Shown piece by piece: positions 25,531 through 34,041 of a stretch of 64,000 nucleotides of DNA. Source of the stretch: an uncultured Paracoccaceae bacterium. GTDB lineage: Bacteria; Pseudomonadota; Alphaproteobacteria; Rhodobacterales; Rhodobacteraceae. The notes beneath the pieces were generated by a model. The model made no database searches. It worked only from the letters and a program-made list of their open reading frames with translations, and had not been told where the DNA came from. Made by a program: the position numbers and the translations under genes. The DNA lies in contig CANMKB010000004.1 in NCBI GenBank assembly GCA_947498415.1, positions 310,001 to 374,000 on the forward strand, read 5' to 3'. Position 1 is the stretch's first letter; the number at the start of each line of letters is the position of its first letter.

Positions 25531-25983
25531 TCAAATTGGCCCGGGGCGCCGTTCTTCGGACAACAAAACGTTGGCCTCGACATCCCCGACGCCAGGCAAT
25601 GTCATAATGCGTCGGCGCAAGACCCTTTCGAAATCGGGAATGTCTCTGGCCGTCACGCGAAGACGATAGTCATACATGCCCAAGACATGTTCGACTGTCT
25701 GAACTTCGGGGATCGCGCCCACCGCGCGTTCGAAATCATCCAGGCTCACGCGCCCTTTGGTGGCAAGCTTTACCCCGAGAAACACGGTCACACCAAACCC
25801 AAGCTTTTCACGGTCTAGATCAAGGGTGCGCCCAGCGATTGCCCCTGCTTCTTGCAGCCGTTTGATCCGGCGCCACGTGGCCGGCTGGCTTAACCCAAGC
25901 TCTCGGCCCAATGCCCCGGCATTCTGGGTTGCATCATCGGCCATGGCCCGCAATATCTTGCGATCAATCTCGTCGAGTTCCAT
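25531..25983 (-). CDS. Lrp/AsnC-family regulator (second of a pair)
   Basis: 150 residues. An AsnC-type HTH occupies the first 60 (LDEIDRKILRAMADDATQN, LGLSQPATWRRIKRLQEAG). The RAM ligand-binding domain has the core GVTVFLGVKL, VQTVEHVLGMYDYRLRV and LPGVGDVEANVLL. The ATG at 25983 overlaps the stop of the preceding regulator (TGATG), so both are co-translated and may form a heteromer. They are divergent from ilvC, a typical Lrp target in branched-chain amino acid synthesis. Confidence 0.92.
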   Translation of the reverse strand: MELDEIDRKILRAMADDATQNAGALGRELGLSQPATWRRIKRLQEAGAIAGRTLDLDREKLGFGVTVFLGVKLATKGRVSLDDFERAVGAIPEVQTVEHVLGMYDYRLRVTARDIPDFERVLRRRIMTLPGVGDVEANVLLSEERRPGPI

Positions 25984-26438
25984 CACAGCGGCAACGCCTC
26001 ATCAGATTTGATACGCGCCACATGCATCAACGCCTCGATGTCGGCGATGTGGGGCAAAGCCAAAATTTGGTCGCGATAGATCTGCTGGTAATGACTCATA
26101 TCGCGTGAAACGACCGATAGGCGCACGTCTACACGCCCCAAGAAAGTTTGAATTTCGATGACTTCGGCAATGCCGCGTGCGGCGGCGATGAATTCATCAA
26201 AGGCCCTTGGTTGGGTTTTGTCCAAGGTGACCCGAAGACTCACTTCCACCTCATACCCCAACACCCGCCAATCAATCTTGGCACGGATTCCACGCAAAAT
26301 GCCCTGAGCCTTTAGCTTGTCTAATCGACGAGATAGGCGCGCACCGGTCATCCCCAATTGATCCGCCAAATCCGGAATCGATTGGTCTGGTGCACTTTGA
26401 AGAAAGCGAAGTATGCGTCTATCTAGATCATCAAGCAT
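25983..26438 (-). CDS. Lrp/AsnC-family regulator (first of a pair)
   Basis: 151 residues from ATG 26438; a GTG at 26465 would add nine. The HTH is LDDLDRRILRFLQSAPDQ with recognition segment LGMTGARLSRRLDKLKAQG, and the RAM domain carries VSLRVTLDKTQ, IEIQTFLGRVDVRLSVV and LPHIADIEALMHV. Neither start has a good ribosome site. The start lies 130 bp from ilvC on the other strand, so it may regulate that gene and itself. Confidence 0.92.
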   Translation of the reverse strand: MLDDLDRRILRFLQSAPDQSIPDLADQLGMTGARLSRRLDKLKAQGILRGIRAKIDWRVLGYEVEVSLRVTLDKTQPRAFDEFIAAARGIAEVIEIQTFLGRVDVRLSVVSRDMSHYQQIYRDQILALPHIADIEALMHVARIKSDEALPL

Positions 26439-26565
26439 GATTTTTACAGTTAACACAGATTTCACGAATGACTAAAGCAGGATTCGTTGAAAATTACGTG
26501 ATTTTGGCATCGCACTCGCTGAAATACTCACTATGCTGCCCCCAAACACCAACAGAAGGACGTGA

Positions 26566-27591
<1,026 letters not shown>

Positions 27592-27616
27592 GCTTTCACA
27601 AGCTATTGGTTTTAGG

Positions 27617-27646
27617 CGCCTCACCCTTTGGGTGGGGCGTTTTTTT
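27617..27646 (+). terminator. Rho-independent terminator of ilvC
   Basis: CGCCTCACCC (27617-27626) pairs with GGGTGGGGCG (27630-27639) around a TTT loop, followed by seven Ts. One G-T pair is in the stem. It lies 26 bp beyond the ilvC stop. Confidence 0.92.
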
Positions 27647-27790
27647 GTGCGGTTCAATCATGCTCTGTCAGAGCCACACCTCTCGGCGGTTACGCAATGA
27701 GTTCTCTAAAACTCGGCACCTAATATCACTTTGGGATTTGCACTTACTGTATTACGCTGACCTTAAGGTTGAATTTATTGGAGGGTAAAT

Positions 27791-28264
27791 ATGGCAGTTG
27801 AGCGCCGCAAATTTGAAAATCAAACTTACATTTACGTCACCGGCAAAGCCCCAATGCTGGACGGCGCAGCCATCGCCAAGGCGATGGGAGATGCATTTGG
27901 TCAGGCCTTTGGGTTTATTCAACAAGCGGGAATTACACCGCTGAGTGCACCAATTTCAGTTTATACAAAAATGCCGGGCGCAAAGGTGAAGTTCCGTTGC
28001 GGCTTCTTTGTCAGCCCCGAAGACGCAAAGAAAGCTGAGGGAGACATAAGCGCTGGTCAAATTTCTGCGGGCGATGCGCTTCATTCCCTACACACCGGCC
28101 CTTATGCCGAACTCAACAAAACACACGGTGCGATCTGGGGATATGCAAAGGCAAATGGATTAAGTTCATCCATGCCAGTTTGGGAAATCTATATTGACGA
28201 CCCAGAAACCACGCCCCCAGAGAAGTTACGTACAGAAGTGTACCACTCGATCAAGGGCAGCTGA
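27791..28264 (+). CDS. GyrI-like / effector-binding domain protein
   Basis: 157 residues forming one GyrI-like small-molecule-binding domain: FENQTYIYVTGKAPMLDGAAIAKAMGDAFGQAFGFI, then SVYTKMPGAKVKFRCGFFV, a GDALHSLHTGPYAELNKTH helix and the terminal MPVWEIYIDDPETTPPEKLRTEVYHSI. The conserved glutamate and aromatic residues line the ligand pocket in AraC-type relatives. There is no HTH, so it is a stand-alone binding or hydrolase-like protein. The ATG at 27791 follows GGAGGG. No operon partner is evident. Confidence 0.85.
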   Translation: MAVERRKFENQTYIYVTGKAPMLDGAAIAKAMGDAFGQAFGFIQQAGITPLSAPISVYTKMPGAKVKFRCGFFVSPEDAKKAEGDISAGQISAGDALHSLHTGPYAELNKTHGAIWGYAKANGLSSSMPVWEIYIDDPETTPPEKLRTEVYHSIKGS

Positions 28265-28347
28265 GCACTAGCTTTGGAACGCGCACAGCGCCCCTGCATC
28301 ACCGCTCCATACGATATGTTGTAACACAGCCTAGTCATTTCTAGGTC

Positions 28348-28920
28348 ATGGGCATGACCCAATATCACATCAATTTAAGACAGGGGTTGCCCACTGAAAT
28401 GCAGCTCTTGCTTCGGGACTATCCGCGCGAAGCTTGGCCGGATCACCCGAATTTCGCCAAATCCACCCAAAACTGGATGGGTGCGCATTCTATGTTTCGC
28501 CAGTTGAGCGACATTATCGTGCAGGACACGCAAGAAATGCTTGAGAAAAACCAAGACCCACAGCGGTTCGCCGGGCAGCTTGGTCACTTTGGTAACCTGT
28601 TGATCCGCAACCTGCACGGGCACCACAGCTGGGAAGATCACAACTTTTTCCCAGAACTTCAGGCCGCAGATGCGCGATTTGAACGCGGGCTTGAAATGCT
28701 GGAAAGCGATCATGAGGAAATGGATAAGCTGCTAGATACCCTGCGATCTAACGCGAACCGTTACCTCAAATCGCTTGATTTGTCCGAACCTGATGCCTCG
28801 GCTTGCCTACCTGAGGTATTGACCGCTTCTCAGGACATTAGAACATTTCTTGGGCGTCACTTAGCGGATGAAGAGGATCTGGTTGTACCTATCATTCTGC
28901 ACCACAAGCTACGAGGCTGA
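28348..28920 (+). CDS. Hemerythrin-domain protein
   Basis: 190 residues with a four-helix HHE layout. Candidate di-iron ligands are the histidine in MGAHSMFRQLSD, the pair in LHGHHSWEDHNFFPEL, the histidine in LESDHEEMDKLLD and the HLADEEDLVVPIILHH segment. Such proteins bind non-heme diiron and act in oxygen or nitric oxide sensing or iron storage. The role here is unknown. It lies between the GyrI-like gene and a weak terminator hairpin. Confidence 0.87.
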   Translation: MGMTQYHINLRQGLPTEMQLLLRDYPREAWPDHPNFAKSTQNWMGAHSMFRQLSDIIVQDTQEMLEKNQDPQRFAGQLGHFGNLLIRNLHGHHSWEDHNFFPELQAADARFERGLEMLESDHEEMDKLLDTLRSNANRYLKSLDLSEPDASACLPEVLTASQDIRTFLGRHLADEEDLVVPIILHHKLRG

Positions 28921-28930
28921 CGAAATGCAT

Positions 28931-28955
28931 TGACCCCGTCTTCGCTATGGGGTCA
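28931..28955 (+). terminator. Weak hairpin after the hemerythrin gene
   Basis: TGACCCC (28931-28937) and GGGGTCA (28949-28955) make a 7-bp stem with an 11-base loop, 10 bp beyond the stop. There is no T run, so termination efficiency is uncertain. Confidence 0.45.
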
Positions 28956-28981
28956 ATTGGCGCGTCGGAAGCGAGTATTTC

Positions 28982-29887
28982 ATGCAAGACATCCACCCAA
29001 AATATTGGGGTATGATTGCCACGCTTGGTTTTGTGTGGGGATCCACCTTTTTATTGATCGAATTGGCGCTGGAAGGGATGAGCCCCCTCTGGCTTGCCAC
29101 TGCACGGATTTGTTTTGCGACGATCCTTTTGACCGTCTTTTGGGGCTTTCGTGGCTTTCGCCTGTTCCACGACAAAACCGCTTATGGCCGCCTGGCCATC
29201 GCCAGTATCGGCAGCTCAGCGCTGCCCTTTTTTCTGATCAGCTGGGGGCAGCAGCATGTCACGTCTGGGTTCACGGGCATTTGCATGACAGCAATTGCCT
29301 TGATGATCCTACCGCTCGCGCATTTCTTTGTGCCCGGGGAGCGCATGAATCTGCGGAAAGTGATTGGGTTTGTGATGGGCTTCGTAGGCGTTGCCCTATT
29401 GATTGGCGGTAAAGCGTTTGAAAGCAGCGGTGCAGACCAAGAGTTATTAGGCAGGTTTTCTATTCTTGGCGCGACAGCGAGCTATGCCATCTGCTCGATC
29501 ATCGTGCGCCAACTGCCACCGGTCGACTCTGTGGGCCTTGCGACGATGCTTCTGTGGTTTGGGGCGATTGTGATATTGCCCATCGCGCTTATCACCGAAG
29601 GGCTACCACAAGCGATTGACGGCCAGACCTTTGCTATAGTTGCGGTATTGGGATTGATCCCGACAGCCGCTGCAAATTTATTGCGGGTGATGGTGGTGCG
29701 TGGTGCAGGCCCAACCTTTATGAGCCTAACGAATTATCAGGTTCCGGTTTGGGCCGTCGTGATGGGCGCGCTTGTACTAGGTGAGCCCCTGCCACCAAGT
29801 TTGCTCTGGGCACTCGCCCTGATCCTTGGTGGCGTGAGCTTAAGCCAATACGGTGCGCTGCGACGTTTGTTTGGCCGCAGCGCCTAG
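28982..29887 (+). CDS. DMT-superfamily (EamA) transporter
   Basis: 301 residues, ten predicted helices in two EamA repeats: first MIATLGFVWGSTFLLIELALEGM to LIGG, second SILGATASYAICSIIVRQLP to LLWALALILGGVSLSQYG. The motif WGSTFL and the late NYQVPVWAVVMGALVLGEPLPP are standard. Family members export amino acids, metabolites or toxic compounds; the substrate is not predictable. The reading frame ends three bases before the opposing glmM stop. Confidence 0.9.
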   Translation: MQDIHPKYWGMIATLGFVWGSTFLLIELALEGMSPLWLATARICFATILLTVFWGFRGFRLFHDKTAYGRLAIASIGSSALPFFLISWGQQHVTSGFTGICMTAIALMILPLAHFFVPGERMNLRKVIGFVMGFVGVALLIGGKAFESSGADQELLGRFSILGATASYAICSIIVRQLPPVDSVGLATMLLWFGAIVILPIALITEGLPQAIDGQTFAIVAVLGLIPTAAANLLRVMVVRGAGPTFMSLTNYQVPVWAVVMGALVLGEPLPPSLLWALALILGGVSLSQYGALRRLFGRSA

Positions 29888-29890
29888 GCA

Positions 29891-31234
29891 TTAAACGCTG
29901 GCCTGAACCTCGGCAACGATACCGTCAACAACATCTGTCAAAAGACCTGCGTCTTCACATTCAGCCATAACACGGATCAATGGCTCGGTACCGGATTTAC
30001 GGATCAGCAACCTGCCTTTCCCATCCAAACGCGCCTCAGCATCAGTAATCGCATCTTTTACAGAAGCGAGAGCTAACGGTTCCTGACCTGTTCCAAAGCG
30101 CACGTTCTTCAATAATTGTGGAACGGTTTCAAACTGCTTGGTCAAAGCTGACGCGGGCTGGCCAGTTTCCACCATTGCAGCCAGAAACTGCAAACCTGCA
30201 AGCAAGCCATCGCCAGTTGTTGCATAGTCGGTCATGACAATATGACCGGATTGTTCGCCGCCCAAATTGAAGCCGCCGTTGCGCATCCGCTCGACCACAT
30301 ATCGATCACCAACCGATGTACGCTCTAGCTTTAGGCCATTGCTCGTCATGAACCGTTCTAGGCCTAGGTTTGACATCACGGTTGCCACCAAGGCCCCGCC
30401 GCGCAACCGACCCACCTCAGACCAGCGTTTTGCGAGCAAGGCCATGATTTGATCGCCATCGGCCACCTGGCCAGTCTCATCAATGATCATCACACGATCC
30501 GCGTCACCATCAAGCGCAATACCAACGTCTGCACCATGCGAGACCACAGCCTCTGATGCAGTTTGCGTCGATGTAGACCCGCAGTTTTGGTTGATGTTGG
30601 TGCCGTTTGGTGAGGTTCCGATTGGGATAACCTCAGCCCCAAGTTCCCATAGTGCTTCGGGTGCTGCGCGATAAGCTGCGCCGTTGGCGCAATCGATCAC
30701 AACCTTTAGGCCACGCAACGGAAGCGCCGACGGGAGCGCACTTTTAACGCGTTCGATATAGCGGAAACGGCCATCATCAATACGTTTGGCACGTCCGATG
30801 TTCTGAGGCTGCGCAGGCTCGACGCCGGCCATAACAAGCTCTTCGATCTCCAGCTCTGCGTCATCAGACAACTTAAAACCATCAGGCCCAAAGAACTTGA
30901 TACCATTGTCATTGGCATGGTTGTGGCTGGCAGAAATCATCACCCCCAAATCGGCACGCACCGACTTTGTCAGCAAACCGACAGCTGGCGTTGGAACTGG
31001 GCCAAGCAAAAATACATTCATCCCGGTGGATGTCAGCCCAGCCGTCAACGCGCTTTCAAACATATAACCTGAAAGACGTGTATCCTTGCCGATCACAACG
31101 CGGTGCTGATTGTCACCATCGTTTCGGAAGTAGCGCCCAACAGCTGCCCCAATTTTCAGCGCCATCTCGGCGGTCATTGGGTACTGGTTGGCCGTGCCAC
31201 GTATCCCATCAGTGCCAAAAAACTTGCGTCCCAT
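29891..31234 (-). CDS. glmM: Phosphoglucosamine mutase
   Basis: 447 residues. It starts [14 protein letters not shown]. The phosphoserine loop is [21 protein letters not shown] (Ser near residue 102); the metal loop is [11 protein letters not shown]; the sugar-binding loop is GGEQSGH; and the phosphate-binding loop near the C-terminus is [12 protein letters not shown]. It converts glucosamine-6-phosphate to glucosamine-1-phosphate for UDP-GlcNAc, hence peptidoglycan and lipid A. It is third in the folB-folP-glmM operon, 3 bp after folP. Confidence 0.98.
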   Translation of the reverse strand: MGRKFFGTDGIRGTANQYPMTAEMALKIGAAVGRYFRNDGDNQHRVVIGKDTRLSGYMFESALTAGLTSTGMNVFLLGPVPTPAVGLLTKSVRADLGVMISASHNHANDNGIKFFGPDGFKLSDDAELEIEELVMAGVEPAQPQNIGRAKRIDDGRFRYIERVKSALPSALPLRGLKVVIDCANGAAYRAAPEALWELGAEVIPIGTSPNGTNINQNCGSTSTQTASEAVVSHGADVGIALDGDADRVMIIDETGQVADGDQIMALLAKRWSEVGRLRGGALVATVMSNLGLERFMTSNGLKLERTSVGDRYVVERMRNGGFNLGGEQSGHIVMTDYATTGDGLLAGLQFLAAMVETGQPASALTKQFETVPQLLKNVRFGTGQEPLALASVKDAITDAEARLDGKGRLLIRKSGTEPLIRVMAECEDAGLLTDVVDGIVAEVQASV

Positions 31235-31237
31235 CTA

Positions 31238-32245
31238 TCAAACTCCTGCTGTCACGGATTGCCACAGGCGAAACGCCTGTTTTGTTTCAGCAACGTCGTG
31301 CACACGTACGAATTGTACGCCTTGTGAAATACCATTGAGTGCTACAGCCAACGAGCCGGGCACGCGATCATCTGTGTTGGGGGCCTTGCCAATATCCCCA
31401 ATAAATCTCTTCCGTGACGCCCCAAGCAAAATGGGGCAACCGAGGCAGTGAAACAGGCTTAACCGTGCAAGCAGTGCCAAGTTGTGGGCCTGTGTTTTTC
31501 CGAAGCCGATGCCTGGGTCCACCACAATTTGATCTCGTGGAATGCCCAAAGCGACAAGCGCGTTGACCTGCGTTTCAAGAAAATCATACACGTCGAGCAG
31601 CACGTCATCATAACGTGGATCATCCTGCATGGTCGCGGGGTCGCCCTGTGCATGCATGACGCAAACCGGCGCCTTGGCTGAATTGGCAACTGGGCCAAGA
31701 TCGGCGTCATATGTAAATCCGGATACATCGTTGACAAGTGTTGCACCTGCCTCCAAGGCCGCCTTGGCAACGGGCGCTTTACGTGTGTCGATACTGATTG
31801 GGGTCGTGATGTTCTTGGCAACGACTTCGATCACTGGCGCGGTTCTGTTGATTTCTTCTTGCACCTGTACAAAATTCGAACCGGGACGCGTGGATTCTCC
31901 GCCGATGTCGATGATCGTTGCACCATCTGTAGCCATCTCTTTGCACCGCGCAATCGCTTGTTCTGGCGCATTGAATTTCCCACCATCTGAAAAGCTATCT
32001 GGTGTGACATTCAAAATGCCCATAATCTGCGGTTGAGCCATGGCAAGACCAGCGACATCCTTGCGAGGTGCCACCAAGCGACTAATAATGTCCGCTGGAA
32101 TGTCCGAAGCGGCCACAACTTTAGACGGGCCACCGCGCTTTAAAACTTCAACATGAGTAAACCAACACCAGCCACCAGCAAGGGTATGTGCACCGTCCGA
32201 ACGGGCCGCATCAGTTTGGGCAATTGCTCGATAGTATAACTTCAT
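31238..32245 (-). CDS. folP: Dihydropteroate synthase
   Basis: 335 residues. The TIM-barrel motifs are MGILNVTPDSFSDGGKF and DIGGESTRPG, with VNDVSG and the C-terminal GASRKRFIG. It condenses a pterin pyrophosphate with p-aminobenzoate in folate synthesis and is the sulfonamide target. An N-terminal extension of about 70 residues precedes the first motif, a feature I recall in alphaproteobacterial versions. No good ribosome site precedes 32245, so a later start is possible. It sits between folB and glmM. Confidence 0.96.
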   Translation of the reverse strand: MKLYYRAIAQTDAARSDGAHTLAGGWCWFTHVEVLKRGGPSKVVAASDIPADIISRLVAPRKDVAGLAMAQPQIMGILNVTPDSFSDGGKFNAPEQAIARCKEMATDGATIIDIGGESTRPGSNFVQVQEEINRTAPVIEVVAKNITTPISIDTRKAPVAKAALEAGATLVNDVSGFTYDADLGPVANSAKAPVCVMHAQGDPATMQDDPRYDDVLLDVYDFLETQVNALVALGIPRDQIVVDPGIGFGKTQAHNLALLARLSLFHCLGCPILLGASRKRFIGDIGKAPNTDDRVPGSLAVALNGISQGVQFVRVHDVAETKQAFRLWQSVTAGV

Positions 32246-32284
32246 AGGTTTTGAATGCGTTATTGAAATTAGCTTGGCAAGCTT

Positions 32285-33187
32285 TCAGAGCTTAGTTTGG
32301 TCGAGTGTTACGCTATGCGTCGCAAATGTGTCTGATGCGGGCGGGGTTTCGCCGATGGCATAGAGTGCTGACGCACTCCACTGCGTGGCAAACCAATGCG
32401 CAAGATTGATGGCGGATAGCGGTGGTTCATCCGTAGCATCCAGAACCATTTTGGCGGGTGCCCACAGGCAAATCTTCCCGTTTTTCATCGCCCAATCTAA
32501 TTCGGTGCGCGTGGCTGCAACGGTAAACCTGTCATCCATCGACACCATGCCCCAGGCCACCTGTTCAATCGCCAGCAAATCGATGTTGCGTTGTGCCCAA
32601 TCCCCATCAGCATGGTTGCCGTGTGCCGGTAGGTCGAGACAAAGCACCAGCGGCACCTCTAAGGCAGACAGCTGTTCAATCCATTGGGTCAAATGCGGCG
32701 ACGCAAGGGCGCCATTTGAGAGAAAAGCAACGGTTGGATGCACGGTCTTTTGGTCAACAGAGCTGGCCTGCCCCGGCTCCCGTACAATCTCTACCCCAAG
32801 GGCGCCATTGCCTTTGTCGAGCTTTTGGATGCGCACAAACACACGAAGCGCCTGCGGTTCTGCCAAAACACGATCTGCAATACGTTCCGCCAGAGTCTCA
32901 AGCAAGTTCAAACGTTCAGCAGCAAGCTCGTGCTCAATCGCCCAAGTGATCCGATCGTAGGATAAAATCAGATCCACATCGTCCCCAAGGTCAGCATCAG
33001 GGGCGGCAACCTCGACAACAACATCAAAGGACAATCGCTGTTCCATAGCCCGCTCTGCCTGAAACGCACCGATCTCGACTGAAACGATGTGATCGCGCAG
33101 CGACAGACGATCATTCACACCATCAATTGGCATGGCTACGGCACGAACCTCCGGATGATCGAATGCGGATGTAGTCACTTTGGTCAT
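32285..33187 (-). CDS. folB: Dihydroneopterin aldolase with an extra C-terminal domain
   Basis: 300 residues from ATG 33187 (AGGGAG upstream; the extension to 33235 is rejected). Residues 30-150 are a complete FolB domain: IVSVEIGAFQAERAMEQRLSFDVVVEV, LSYDRITWAIEHELA, LNLLETLAERIADRVL and VRIQKLDKGNGALGVEIVR. Normal FolB is about 120 residues. The remaining 150 or so contain a GALASPHLTQWIEQL helix and a KICLWAPAKMVLDATDEPPLSAINLAHWFA segment reminiscent of the C-terminal part of amino-acid kinase folds, but without clear nucleotide motifs. It opens the folB-folP-glmM operon. Confidence 0.9.
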   Translation of the reverse strand: MTKVTTSAFDHPEVRAVAMPIDGVNDRLSLRDHIVSVEIGAFQAERAMEQRLSFDVVVEVAAPDADLGDDVDLILSYDRITWAIEHELAAERLNLLETLAERIADRVLAEPQALRVFVRIQKLDKGNGALGVEIVREPGQASSVDQKTVHPTVAFLSNGALASPHLTQWIEQLSALEVPLVLCLDLPAHGNHADGDWAQRNIDLLAIEQVAWGMVSMDDRFTVAATRTELDWAMKNGKICLWAPAKMVLDATDEPPLSAINLAHWFATQWSASALYAIGETPPASDTFATHSVTLDQTKL

Positions 33188-33254
33188 AAAAAAGCGCTCC
33201 CTAATACAGGGAACGCTATAACAGTGCCGAACCAATCAGGCCAGAAGCCTAACC

Positions 33255-33896
33255 TTAGTTCTGCGACAAACGTGTCGGAGCACGATAAAAGTGGTGCACA
33301 CCAATTGTTGCAGTGCGTGTAAACTTACGCGCCCAGCGTGGGTTCACGGCTTTGGTGTGATAGAATGTTGCTCCAGACGTCAGATCGCGCGGAGCGCCCT
33401 CTAACATCAGCTTGGCCACTTTACCAACACGAGCGTAAGCTGCCTTTTCATGGATCACTTCGCTATAGCCGTCACAGGTATAGGTGAACTGGCATGCGTA
33501 TTTACGCCCTGTTCCCTGATTGATGACCTTACAAACGCTCTCTGGGAACTTTGCACTGTCGACCCGGTTCAAGATCACCTCAGCCACAGCAAATTGACCA
33601 CGCACGCTTTCGCCACGTGCCTCAAAGTACAGAGCCTGTGCTAAACACTCCCACTGAGCGTCACCAGTCACATTTGGCTGAGTATCAATCCAAGAACGTG
33701 TGTGTTCGATCTCTACAGTTTTGGCTTCGGGCTTTTTGCGAAAGTTCAACAGAGACCGCAGTCGCTCTCCGCTCATGCTCGCAAGTTGTTGTTGTTCAGT
33801 CGTCAGGGCCTGCTCCACAGGATCAACCGGGGTATCGGCCAAAGCCGATCCGGCCATCATGCAGATGGCTAGTATAGTAGTCTTAAAGACGCGCAT
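33255..33896 (-). CDS. Cell wall hydrolase, SleB family
   Basis: 213 residues from ATG 33896 (GAGG upstream). A signal peptide ends near MAGSALA-DTP. After a linker, the SleB/hydrolase_2 domain shows WECLAQALYFEARGES with the catalytic glutamate, then AVAEVILNRVDSAKFPESVCKVINQG, CQFTYTCDG and GATFYHTKAVNPRW. It probably cleaves the glycan strand of peptidoglycan in the periplasm. It is a single gene, with hairpins upstream separating it from ppdK. Confidence 0.93.
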   Translation of the reverse strand: MRVFKTTILAICMMAGSALADTPVDPVEQALTTEQQQLASMSGERLRSLLNFRKKPEAKTVEIEHTRSWIDTQPNVTGDAQWECLAQALYFEARGESVRGQFAVAEVILNRVDSAKFPESVCKVINQGTGRKYACQFTYTCDGYSEVIHEKAAYARVGKVAKLMLEGAPRDLTSGATFYHTKAVNPRWARKFTRTATIGVHHFYRAPTRLSQN

Positions 33897-33994
33897 GGCA
33901 GCCTCGCTATTACGGGCGCCGGCCCCCAACCGGCAAAATACCGGCGGGGTGATACAGAATTTTTACTTTCAGGTCTAGATGCCGCAAAGTCGCG

Positions 33995-34026
33995 CTGGAT
34001 TTTGCCTTAATTTTAACAAAATCCAG
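33995..34026 (-). terminator. Hairpin after the PPDK-like gene
   Basis: CTGGATTTTG (33995-34004) and CAAAATCCAG (34017-34026) form a perfect 10-bp stem with a 12-base loop, 16 bp beyond the stop of the leftward PPDK-like gene. No U tract follows. Confidence 0.5.
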
Positions 34027-34041
34027 TGACCTCCACAGCAC

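Noticed and set aside
25531..26438. The paired Lrp-like proteins as siroheme decarboxylase-type (AhbA/AhbB, NirDL) enzymes
   Set aside because: Both keep clear DNA-binding HTHs and lie beside ilvC with no heme genes, so ordinary Lrp regulators are more likely.
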